Origin: a virus
Virus record (IMG/VR): IMGVR_UViG_3300017773_000077
Coordinates: 1-31,443 of that record
Length of the DNA stretch: 31,443 nt
Strand: one strand, 5' to 3'
The position numbers were made by a program, and so were the translations under genes. This document shows, one piece after another, positions 1 to 10,000 of this stretch. The notes below the pieces were generated by a model. The model worked only from the letters and a program-made list of their open reading frames with translations, was not told the DNA's origin and did no database searches. How positions within the stretch are numbered: the first letter of the stretch is position 1; every line of letters starts with the position of its first letter.

Positions 1-3000
1 ATCGAGGCCGCTACAGGCACAGATATAGGATTCACTTCTGGTGGTAAAGCTAAGTTAGATGCTCTACAAGACATCATTGTTGATGCATTCAATGGAACTG
101 GCACTTCTGGTGATGACGATTTTGAACCTCAATTGCCTGGTGCTGGCGATTACGGATCAAGAAACTCTACTGAAGGTAAACTTGATGCGTTCATTGAAGT
201 TAAGAAACATTTCTGGGCATACTATGTAACTGTCACAGAGACTCAGCCGGGTTCGTCAACTCCAACATCACCACCCACAACAATCACATACGCTGTACCT
301 AACTTTGGTCCAAGTAGTAATGATGCTCAAGATGGTACAGACAATCTAACAGGACTACATTATCTAACAACATTGACAGATGCAGAAGTTCAGAAAGTTC
401 TTCAAAACAAATGTCAGCGTGATGTAGGATATTTGATTGACGGTTACAAGAACGATTTAAGTGGTGGCGGTGATGCTGAAACCACATACAATATGCAGAT
501 GTTCTTCAGAGGCACAGGACTATCAATTTACTCTCAGCAAAAAACTGACGGTGGTAACAAGTATGTAAGTGAGATTGATAGACACGGATTGCTGAAAAAT
601 ATCATACAGAATGATTTAAAGAGTGCTGGATACTCTGCAACCTCATCAACATATGTTAACTTTACTTCACTAGCTACCAAGGTTGTCAATAACTTTAAGA
701 TAGAGAATCAGCAAAGTGCTACTTTTGGTAATAGAGGATTTGCAGGAAACTTAGTTGCTCTTAGAGATGGCTTGATCCACACCCACGCGGCTGTGTACGA
801 TCCATCTTTACTTAAAGATTCTAAAAAGATTAAGACTACTGTTGTTGGTGGCACATCACCAACACCAGCAATATTTAAATTGTCTGAAGGCAATGTAACT
901 TACGGACAACACATTAAGCTTAGTTGGTCGGGCAGTGTGGCTTCGATTGATGGTGTTCAGAATGGTGAAGTGTTAAGAGTATCTAGAATACTTAATCCTA
1001 AAGCCACAGAGTTTGTTTGTAGTAGGTTAACTACTGGCTATACCGGAGTTGCGGATCCTGTTACTATGACCACAGCGATATCAGGTACTCCAGTTTCTGT
1101 TGCTGACGGAACTAGTACTGTAACTGCCGCAACCACTGGTACAGCAGGAACATTTTATGTCGAAACAGTTGTTCCGTTTATGTTCCCGAACGACTATAAC
1201 TTGCCTGGGATCAATAATACTGAATTCAAATCTGAAATTATGACCACTGTTGCTACTACAAACAATGCGGCTACTCTAGGCACTAATGCAGTTGATACGC
1301 AAAGAGTCTTTAAGACAGCTACAATTACAAATATGGGTGCAGTGCCTAAAGGGCCTGTATTCCCTTATATGTATTCAACAGATGACAACTTGTTGAGTTC
1401 ATCGCTTACTGATATCAATACAGTAGGATTTATCAATACTGCATTGGCTCCAACAGAAAACTCTAACGGAAATGTTAACACGATAAGATCACAAATTGAT
1501 AATATAAACTTCCACCCAGAATATGTTAACTGGATTAAGAACAATGTTAAACCAGAATACTGGGGCGTTTACGAGTATCGTGTGCCTCGTTCACGATTCA
1601 GTCATGATACACTAGATGGTCGACAAAAAGGCGCCCCCACCACTTACTCTTATCCCGAAGATGTTGTAGCAATAACTGGCAGAGGAACTAGAAACAGAGT
1701 CTATAGTGACTTAGCAACAGGCCCAAGCGGTACTGCTAGACCTGGTGAGAACTATGTCAATGATCAAGGAAATCAAGAAAAAGTTGATAGTGTTTACGAT
1801 TTTGACTTCACTAAAGTAACGATGCTTAAAATTGAGTTCTCGTGGTATGGTGCTGTTGGTGCATTGTTCCTAGCATATGTTCCAGTCGGTAACGGTGAAG
1901 CACGATGGGTACGAGTACATCACTTACGAGCATCGAATCAGTTGAAGATTGCATCTCTTGGTAACGCAACACTGCCAATTACTTACACTACTTATGGTGG
2001 TGGTAGTCAGTATTGTGGCGGTGATGGTGAAGATGTACCTGCTTCTCAAATAGATCAAGGCTACGGCTCAATATCACATAACATTGTTAAGTATGGTGCT
2101 TCATATTACATCGATGGTGGTGACCGCGGTACTGTTCGTCTATACAGTTATAATAATGCTAATCAGGTAGGTGCATTAGGTAAACAGTTTAATATAACAG
2201 GATCTGCTGTAGATGGTAAAACTGGTGCGTATTCAGCAACTGGTAACACTCTAGGCGATATAGATACACCTAGTTTAATTCATAATGCTACATATACTCC
2301 ATCTGGCGGTAGTCCTACTCACATTGATGCTAGATTCTTTATAGGAGCTACAGTCAAAACTAACAGTGATTTAGATCAGAATGTTGAAGTTGTTTGGGCT
2401 GATTCTACTAGTGGTAGACTATTCTTGAATAAAGCATTAAATGGCAGTCCAGCTGTAACTGATATCGATATTATGCCAGATAGAGCGACAACAGTTTATG
2501 GACTAGAGACAAAGAAAGTTATTCTAAGTACACGAGAAGGTAATCCTGTAAGAAACAGAGTGCAGGTTTATCCTACTAAACTTTCGACCAATAACGCATC
2601 GGCAGCCACTGATACTGTTAGATTGAGGTTTAAGAAGACTCCTATATTCCAGCCTCAAGTTACTACGGGTACTACATTTCAGTTACAGAACGAGTATGTT
2701 ATCGACAATACTAATACAGAGTTAACATTCCAGCATAATGATGTGAGTGCGCCTTATTTACAAAATGGCGAAAAGGTTTACGGATGGTTTAGAGGTAGAA
2801 TTGCGGCTACAGGTGTTACGGCATTTGGAGAACTCTCAAAAGAAGGAGATAAATACTACTTTGAAATGTTAGAAAGTTTCGAAGGAACAGTAACTCTTAC
2901 AACGGCTGAAGCATTCTTACCAGACTTGAGATTCTTAAAAACTGGTCAACCAACAACAGCAGTTACTAAGAGTACAACGACCATTGAAGGACTGAGTTCT

Positions 3001-3246
3001 CTGAACATTGCAACTGATCCAGTAGTTCCTATTCCTCACACAGGTACTAATGTAGCAACTGTGTATTTAAGAAAAGGTACAGAACAGTTTGATTTGGGTA
3101 CTTACTTCGACTACAACAAAGAATATCTATCATTTCCTTTAACAGATATAGCTGATAGCTTATATTTTGCGATAGATTCGGATACAACGGCTGATGTTGC
3201 GGCTGAAGATCCTATAAGCTTAGGTGTAACGTGGGAAGAGCAGTAG
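1..3246 (+). CDS. Large virion structural protein (baseplate/tail-fibre region), 5' end cut by window
   Basis: The reading frame is open from base 1, so the start lies outside the window; the TTG at 133 is only an internal codon. The visible part is 1081 residues. Around position 415 it has the stretch RDVGYLIDGYKNDLSGGGD, a motif I associate with large structural proteins of marine T4-like phages. Residues about 601-716 form a module (KIEFSWYGAVGALFLAYVP ... GNGEARWV ... SYYIDGGDRGTVRL) that recurs in the next gene. There is no signal peptide or membrane segment in the visible part. It lies in the place of T4 baseplate/fibre genes and is followed after 3 bases by a gene with a related module, so it probably acts at the outside of the baseplate. 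The exact role and T4 counterpart are unknown; the structural assignment is inferred from context and module. Confidence 0.7.
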   Translation: MEAATGTDIGFTSGGKAKLDALQDIIVDAFNGTGTSGDDDFEPQLPGAGDYGSRNSTEGKLDAFIEVKKHFWAYYVTVTETQPGSSTPTSPPTTITYAVPNFGPSSNDAQDGTDNLTGLHYLTTLTDAEVQKVLQNKCQRDVGYLIDGYKNDLSGGGDAETTYNMQMFFRGTGLSIYSQQKTDGGNKYVSEIDRHGLLKNIIQNDLKSAGYSATSSTYVNFTSLATKVVNNFKIENQQSATFGNRGFAGNLVALRDGLIHTHAAVYDPSLLKDSKKIKTTVVGGTSPTPAIFKLSEGNVTYGQHIKLSWSGSVASIDGVQNGEVLRVSRILNPKATEFVCSRLTTGYTGVADPVTMTTAISGTPVSVADGTSTVTAATTGTAGTFYVETVVPFMFPNDYNLPGINNTEFKSEIMTTVATTNNAATLGTNAVDTQRVFKTATITNMGAVPKGPVFPYMYSTDDNLLSSSLTDINTVGFINTALAPTENSNGNVNTIRSQIDNINFHPEYVNWIKNNVKPEYWGVYEYRVPRSRFSHDTLDGRQKGAPTTYSYPEDVVAITGRGTRNRVYSDLATGPSGTARPGENYVNDQGNQEKVDSVYDFDFTKVTMLKIEFSWYGAVGALFLAYVPVGNGEARWVRVHHLRASNQLKIASLGNATLPITYTTYGGGSQYCGGDGEDVPASQIDQGYGSISHNIVKYGASYYIDGGDRGTVRLYSYNNANQVGALGKQFNITGSAVDGKTGAYSATGNTLGDIDTPSLIHNATYTPSGGSPTHIDARFFIGATVKTNSDLDQNVEVVWADSTSGRLFLNKALNGSPAVTDIDIMPDRATTVYGLETKKVILSTREGNPVRNRVQVYPTKLSTNNASAATDTVRLRFKKTPIFQPQVTTGTTFQLQNEYVIDNTNTELTFQHNDVSAPYLQNGEKVYGWFRGRIAATGVTAFGELSKEGDKYYFEMLESFEGTVTLTTAEAFLPDLRFLKTGQPTTAVTKSTTTIEGLSSLNIATDPVVPIPHTGTNVATVYLRKGTEQFDLGTYFDYNKEYLSFPLTDIADSLYFAIDSDTTADVAAEDPISLGVTWEEQ

Positions 3247-3249
3247 TTT

Positions 3250-6200
3250 ATGGCAAAGCAGATAAAGATTGGACTGGACAAAGTACCATCTCCAGTCACG
3301 AAGCAGTTTACGCAACTCGTAGATATCGAGGGTACGAAGCTTTTTGATGCCGCAGGCAATCCGCTTGTAACAGAAGAAGAAGCTAGTATACAGGAATTTG
3401 CGAATAGCAATAATGCATTGTCTGTATTTGCCAATAATACGCCCGTACAAGGCGGTAATATTCCTATAGTTGAGCAGTTTCCTGAAACATCTGATGTTAG
3501 TTCTTCTCTTTTAGGTATACCAAGATCAGAAGAGCAACTATCACTTTTCTCTGATGTCGCATCCTATGGACTAGACGAAGATGCTTGGGAAGAGTATACG
3601 TTTGCTGATGCAACAGTTCCATATCAGTGGTATCAAAAAGAGCATCCTATTCACGGAAGAAGATCGAATCCTACTTTTAATGAAGGTTCTACAGAGCAAG
3701 CACTTTTTCTAAAAACATTTCCTTCTCAATATTCTTATCCTCAAGGACCAAGGACGCTAATGGCATCTGATCCATCGGGTGGGTTCAAAAGATATATGAA
3801 CTTCATTGCTTTAGGCAGATGGTTTCATAATGAGTTTACATCAAGAGGATTTCCAGAATTTGCTGATAGATGGTTCTTAGATCCTACTTGTGCTAATGTG
3901 ATTGATAGAAATGACCCAGCAACCATATTGACTGACGGACAACTTGATTTTATAAACGGATCGCAGTTAACCTTTAATCAAAATACAGCATTCTATGATG
4001 TTGATTACGGCAAAGACGACATTCAAGATTCTTTTGATGCTATCGAAAGATGGACATTCTTTTTTCAAAAAATTAAAAATGGTGAAGACTATTATCCTTT
4101 TAACGCATCTGTAGGAAGATTTAAAGAAAACGCTGATCCTGCATATTCAAAAATTGTCTCATTTGCTACAGGTACTGAAGTGTTACCTGGCGGTAGTAGC
4201 ACTAGATTTCAAGTAGCACAATTAGAAAGCAAGAGAGCGTTTAGATATCAGCCTGGTCGTGCCAGTGGATTTACATTTGGCTCTAGAATGACCAATGATC
4301 CTATTTCTTCCGCTACTGTTTGTGAGTGGGGATGTGCAAATGAAACAGACCAATATATGTTTCAGTTGAAAGGATCACAGTTTAATATTGTTAGACGAAG
4401 TACAATTCCTATGCCTCAAAAACTTTTAGAGAGACAAGGACTAACAATTGACGATCAATCAGATCAACCTATCTATGTTAGAGGTTTAGCAAATAGTACT
4501 CCTTTATTTGAAACAATTATTCCTAGATCAAAGTGGAATGGAGATGCCTTACTTGGTGTAGGAGATTCTGGCTACATACTTTCATTCGAAGATGTTACAA
4601 TGTACAAGATCGAGTTCTCTTGGTATGGTGCTATCGGTGCTAAATTCTATGCTTACATACCTTCTGGAAACGGAGACGCTAGATGGGTTCTTATGCATAC
4701 ATTCGTTATCGAAAATGGATTAGGACAACCGATATTACAGAATCCAGACTTTAAGTTTAAATATATCATCTACTCAACAAATACTGCAACTATACAATCT
4801 CCTATCTGCCTATACAAATATGGTAGTAGTTACTATATTGATGGGGGAGATGAAGGAACGCAGAGACTTTCTACAGTGACATCCTTACCTAAAGTTGTCT
4901 CTCAGAGAACTCCTCTTTTAGGACTGCTTCCTAAAGATGATATTTTAAACTCAGATGGATTAGCTGTTAAGAATACTAAAAAATCTTATCCTACAACAAT
5001 ATCTGTTAACGCTAAAAAAGATTGTAGAATTGATTTAGTGGAAGTACTAGGTTCTCGTGATGGAGTGCATTTTAACTATTCTCCTTCATTGCATATGAAC
5101 GGCAGACATCCTAGAACAAGAGACTTGACATTCAAGTACACATTAGGAGATACTATATTACAAATTATACAGCCCGCTACTCCTCAGATAACAGGTACAG
5201 TTTATGTAAACAATAACGAAACTACACTTAACGGAGTAGGCACTCAGTTCCAAACTGACCTTCAGGTGGGTGATGTTTTGTTGATTGGTACAGATACCAC
5301 GACTGAACATAAGATAGATAAGATAAACTCACAAACAGAAATAATATTATCTGATGCATATACTAACTCGGGATCTAGTGACATACTGCAAGCAAACGCA
5401 GTTACCGCTCAAAAAGTTCAAAGACTTAATCCTGAAGATAAGTACGCTAAGATAGTAGCTGATGGTATATATGGCAATTATGTGACAACAAGTGTTTCAA
5501 ACGGTAAGTCTTCACCTGTGTTAAGAAGAAATAGTCCTACACACGATTTTGCACTAAAAGAAAATATTGAAGTTAGGGATTCATTGAAGGTAGACGGTTC
5601 TAAATTAGATCGTACACAGAGTTTTACTGGTAAACTTGTAAACTATCATACAGTCGTAGGATCTGATACTCCTATTACTTCAAATAAATTTAAGATACAC
5701 TGGTTAAATCCTAATCAGTATGAAGGCACTTATGGCAATAGACATTTTGCAGAATTTGGTATAGGCGTTACTCCGCATAAGCCTGTTGAGCCAAATGGAA
5801 GCGATATATTCGATAGACTACACTTCGAAACTTCACCAGGCAACTTTAAAGAGTTCGATAGAGAAGAATATCCTTTCTTAGAATATGTGCATGATAGAAC
5901 ACGATTCGATGAGCGTGAAAATGCAGAGTTATTTGAGTGGCATGGAGCTTACGGCAGAGGTAGATTTGAAGTTGATCCCAGAAATCCTCTTCCGAGATTT
6001 GGTTCTAGCGGAACATCTAATCAGAACAGTAAGCAATCTGGATTCATTTCAAGTTTTCAAGGAAAGGTTGAAGTTCAAGAGTTTGCTGTTAGTACCACTC
6101 TGCTAGAGCCTTTGCCTGCAGACGGCACTAAGTATTCTGCAATGAAGAGACTCGTGTTTACTTCTTCACAAGTTCCAAGTAATAGCGAGATAAAATTTAC

Positions 6201-7047
6201 AGGTACTCTTGCTGATGGAACAATTGATCCTTCTACAGGTATATCTGAGATTGGTGCTTCATTCGCAGGAACAGGATTCTTCTTTAGAAGTGATGTGATT
6301 ATTCCTAGCGGTGGCGGAAACAGATATGTTTATGTTGATGCAAACATAACAAGTAATGCAGATGGAGTTACTCTAGGAACTAATTTTGGTCCTACAGTTG
6401 TTACTGATGCGGGAGATACAAAGAATATTCAAACTAAAGTCGTAACACTGTTTGACGATTTTCAGGCACAGTCTTTTGATGATGACGGTACAGAGTTATT
6501 TCAGAATCATAAATTTTCAGTATCTCAAGCGATTGCGTTTAACGATCAGCCTTTATATCCAGTATTTGCATTGCAAGATAATGCTAGAATAAATAGTATT
6601 GTCATAGAAGAAATATTTGAAGACGGAAGATCGTTAGTTCATAGTCCAACATTTAAGAAAGACGATTCTAACTATAATAGTGCTATAACAATAGACAGTT
6701 CTATTCCTGCAGAAGATCGGTCTCTAACTGGCGGACCTACATCATCACAAGCAACATCATCTTCAGTTTTGACGCCTACATCTTTTAACGAAGAAGATAG
6801 ACAGTCTGGACTTAGATTTGATAAAAGTTGTTTAAATCCTTTGCGAGCAGGAACAACGATATCGTCTTTCTATGCTGAAGGCGGTGACCCAACTAAGATA
6901 GACATGAGTAACCTTTTTGCTCAAGATAGAAAAGGATTATCTCCTGGATTATTAAATAATACAGCGTTATTCTTCATCGCCACAGAACTAGACACAGGTT
7001 CAGCATCTGATACTGTAGAAATTGCTTTAACAATTAAGGAACAATAA
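3250..7047 (+). CDS. Large virion structural protein, paralogous module with upstream gene
   Basis: This is a 1265-residue protein. The ATG at 3250 is preceded by GGGAAGAG ending 9 bases upstream. Residues about 445-542 (IEFSWYGAIGAKFYAYIPSG ... GNGDARWV ... SSYYIDGGDEGTQRL) clearly match residues 601-716 of the upstream protein, so the two share a duplicated module. Residues about 647-712 read as a small beta module (ITGTVYVNNN, NGVGTQFQTDLQVGDVLLIG, then a Lys/Ile-rich strand and TEIILSDAY), a pattern common in phage tail and baseplate proteins. The stop TAA overlaps the next start by one base (TAATG at 7045-7049), suggesting translational coupling. The position corresponds to T4 baseplate wedge and pin genes. 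I infer a baseplate-peripheral or fibre role; the enzymatic or binding activity is unknown. Confidence 0.75.
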   Translation: MAKQIKIGLDKVPSPVTKQFTQLVDIEGTKLFDAAGNPLVTEEEASIQEFANSNNALSVFANNTPVQGGNIPIVEQFPETSDVSSSLLGIPRSEEQLSLFSDVASYGLDEDAWEEYTFADATVPYQWYQKEHPIHGRRSNPTFNEGSTEQALFLKTFPSQYSYPQGPRTLMASDPSGGFKRYMNFIALGRWFHNEFTSRGFPEFADRWFLDPTCANVIDRNDPATILTDGQLDFINGSQLTFNQNTAFYDVDYGKDDIQDSFDAIERWTFFFQKIKNGEDYYPFNASVGRFKENADPAYSKIVSFATGTEVLPGGSSTRFQVAQLESKRAFRYQPGRASGFTFGSRMTNDPISSATVCEWGCANETDQYMFQLKGSQFNIVRRSTIPMPQKLLERQGLTIDDQSDQPIYVRGLANSTPLFETIIPRSKWNGDALLGVGDSGYILSFEDVTMYKIEFSWYGAIGAKFYAYIPSGNGDARWVLMHTFVIENGLGQPILQNPDFKFKYIIYSTNTATIQSPICLYKYGSSYYIDGGDEGTQRLSTVTSLPKVVSQRTPLLGLLPKDDILNSDGLAVKNTKKSYPTTISVNAKKDCRIDLVEVLGSRDGVHFNYSPSLHMNGRHPRTRDLTFKYTLGDTILQIIQPATPQITGTVYVNNNETTLNGVGTQFQTDLQVGDVLLIGTDTTTEHKIDKINSQTEIILSDAYTNSGSSDILQANAVTAQKVQRLNPEDKYAKIVADGIYGNYVTTSVSNGKSSPVLRRNSPTHDFALKENIEVRDSLKVDGSKLDRTQSFTGKLVNYHTVVGSDTPITSNKFKIHWLNPNQYEGTYGNRHFAEFGIGVTPHKPVEPNGSDIFDRLHFETSPGNFKEFDREEYPFLEYVHDRTRFDERENAELFEWHGAYGRGRFEVDPRNPLPRFGSSGTSNQNSKQSGFISSFQGKVEVQEFAVSTTLLEPLPADGTKYSAMKRLVFTSSQVPSNSEIKFTGTLADGTIDPSTGISEIGASFAGTGFFFRSDVIIPSGGGNRYVYVDANITSNADGVTLGTNFGPTVVTDAGDTKNIQTKVVTLFDDFQAQSFDDDGTELFQNHKFSVSQAIAFNDQPLYPVFALQDNARINSIVIEEIFEDGRSLVHSPTFKKDDSNYNSAITIDSSIPAEDRSLTGGPTSSQATSSSVLTPTSFNEEDRQSGLRFDKSCLNPLRAGTTISSFYAEGGDPTKIDMSNLFAQDRKGLSPGLLNNTALFFIATELDTGSASDTVEIALTIKEQ

Positions 7048-10000
7048 TGCCAATTTATAGAGGTCTAAATGTTGCAAAGGCTTTGAGTGATATTGATGAT
7101 TCAAGACAAGCCTTAAAAAACTTAGGACTAAAGAGAGAAGATTTTGATTTGATTGCAGGACTAACTAGTTCTGAAGTAGGCGTTGGTATTAGCGATTTCC
7201 ATAACATGGCAGGCTTAACCAGTGACCAAAAGAAAGAGTTAGAGTCTTTATCAAGTGCCGCTGATGCTACAGAAATAGCATTTCTAAGAATAAATGATAT
7301 CAGTACTCCACTAAAATTCAATCTTAGATTAAATAATAACAAGCTTGCTGGTGGAGCAATCAAATATAATTACCTAGATTTTTCTGCCACTCCAGTTGGA
7401 GGAAATTTTGTTGAAAAATCAGCAGACATTTCTACTTCTAGATTGTCTTCTTGGTCGCCTGTAGGAGATCCTAATCCAGACGACTACATTCTTTATGGCG
7501 GTGATATTAAAATTGTAGGCGATAGACTTTCTTATACAAAACTTTCTACCACAGAAGCTCCTATTGCTAGAACTTTTAGAGCAGAAGTTGCTACTCATGT
7601 AGCTACAGCAAACTTAAACTCGGGCGTAAGCGGAGACGGACTTCAATCGATGTATCTAATGAAGGGTATACCGTTAGAGTGGGAAGGAGTCTTTGAAGAG
7701 ATATCTCTAAAGGCTGCCGTAACTCCTATAGCTGATGCAGAAGGAAATATTCCTATCACATGGAGAATAACAAATCTGCAAGCTCCTGCTGGATCATATA
7801 ACTCTGGAGATGGCTCGAACAACACAGCAAGTATAGGAACAGGAACTTTAGGTAATCCAACAGAATACAAGATAGCTCCTCCTGGATATGCTAAAAGAAA
7901 AATTGAGTTCTTCTATGATCCAGCGAAAGTGCTTAGACTCGAAATGACATCAGCTAACATATCAAAATGGACAAATGTATCTTTGCCCAATCTTAACTGG
8001 CTAAATTTAAGTTTTAACGATTTTCCTGTTATGCCAGAATTTAGATCAGACGGTACAGCCGCTAAACAAGGCTTTGATGGTGGTGCTGGTCTTGCTCCTA
8101 CGTTAGATAGATTGTATATAACAGCAAATGATTTAGGAAGAGGAAACGATGCTCTGTTAGGCGAAGGAGATCGTGAGAACACAGGTAACTCATCACAACA
8201 ATTGAATAGATTGCCTCTTACTTTAAGATATTTGATTGCTAATGGTTGCTTTACTGATAATGTCGATATCGATTTGACTGACTATGAAAATTTGATTTAT
8301 CTAGACCTTTCTTCAAACTTTACAAGAGAGTTAAGAAGACCACAGACGGCAACAAATAGTCCTGCAACATATAATCCTAAAAAGAGAGTTTTCTTTTCAG
8401 TCGAGACTGACACATCGTGGGCGTCATCGGCAGCATCTAATCAAATGTTTATTGCGGGACATGGCTTTACCACTAATGGTACTCCAGTAAGATACGACTA
8501 TCATGCTGATAGTTCAGGAACTATGGCTGAACCCATAAGTTCATTGTCTGCTAACACGACATATTATGTTCGTGTAATCAATAACAATGTTATAGAATTG
8601 TATAATGCTGAAGGAAATGCAACAAGTACAGGCAGTACTACTGGTAGACGATCTATGAGTGGCGAAGGTGGAGATGGACACGGTAAGCTACACTCTTTGA
8701 TTCAGTGGGACACATCTACCAATAAAGCTTACATGGCCAGCACAACGAAAGGTATAGATCAGTATAGAATTTATAATCAGGGTTATAGTAGACTAACTCC
8801 TGGTGTGTATAATAGTAAGAAGTTACATTTGTTCTATGCGAATACTAATGATGACTTGGCAACAAATTCAGAGACGCCTCACTATGCATCTACTGCTAGT
8901 ATAGATGGAACAGTAACCGCGGCTCAAGCTAAAGCTAAGTCTTCAGCAGATATGGCAATTCCTAAAATCGAAGCAGATACAAACTTTAGATATTGGTATA
9001 GTGCGTATAATCCTCACAATATAGTAGATTTTAGCGGTAACACAAGTATCTATCGTTATTATCAATATCGAGGTGATATTGATACGAGATATGAAGAAGC
9101 TGAAACTACATTAGACGGAAAGTTCACAGGATGTACAAGTCTTACACACATTCATGTTTATAATTGTTACGGCACATCTGGCAACTTTGAAACAAGCAAT
9201 TTGTTCCAGAATTTGCCTAATCTGAACTATGTAAACACTCTTGTCTGGGGTAGAGGTGGATTGAAGGGAAGAATCACAGATAATATGTTTAACGGATCAC
9301 CTAAAGTGGGAGACTTCACTGTAGGTGGCGATCAGATGAATCAGTTTACGAATGACACTTTCGGAACTAGTGGCGTTGGCAGTGTTAATACAGGTAAAGC
9401 ACTATATAATGCCAACCCTAATATGAGACACTTCAGAGTGGGGAACAATAGATACGGATCTGGAACTCTTGTGCAAGAAGAGGCAGGAACACACGACTTC
9501 ATTTGGCCAACAAATGACAAAATGAGAACTCTATACTTCTATGCTAATAATCTTAGAGGAACATTCCCAAATGTATTCAACAGTTTTAAATTCTTATCTT
9601 ATCTACAACTAGGATACAATGCTCCTTGGATGAGAGTTAGAATGGCTCAAAGTAAACAAATATATAAAATTGCATACAACCATTTGAGTAATTCTGGCGT
9701 TGACGGTAGCGGTCATGGCGGCAGCAATAAAGATCGATTGACTACGCATGACTACAAAGCAATAGGCTGGCAAGTACAAAGTGAAGCTGACAATATTGCG
9801 GCTGTGGGAAGCGTTTTCGGAGCAGAAGTTGCAGGAAATCCCTCTACAAATCACGCATTCAAGTTACAGCACATACCTGTGGCCACTGGCAATCCAAACA
9901 ACTATATTAGAAATAGATATTATAGAATTATGAAACTTGGTAATACAGATTGGAATGCTTTGACTGAAGGCGGTAATAGTAGTCCGTATCTTGGACAGAA

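Noticed and set aside
133-3246. TTG at 133 as the start of the first gene
   Set aside because: The same frame is open from base 1 and has protein-like composition upstream; no ribosome binding site precedes the TTG.
3111-3434. Minus-strand open frame of 107 residues across the junction of the first two genes
   Set aside because: It lies opposite two well-supported coding frames and has no ribosome binding site, promoter or recognisable sequence; it is a shadow frame.
6588-6595. AATAAATA within the second giant gene as a late promoter
   Set aside because: It is a one-mismatch octamer in the middle of a coding frame far from any start codon, expected by chance in AT-rich DNA.
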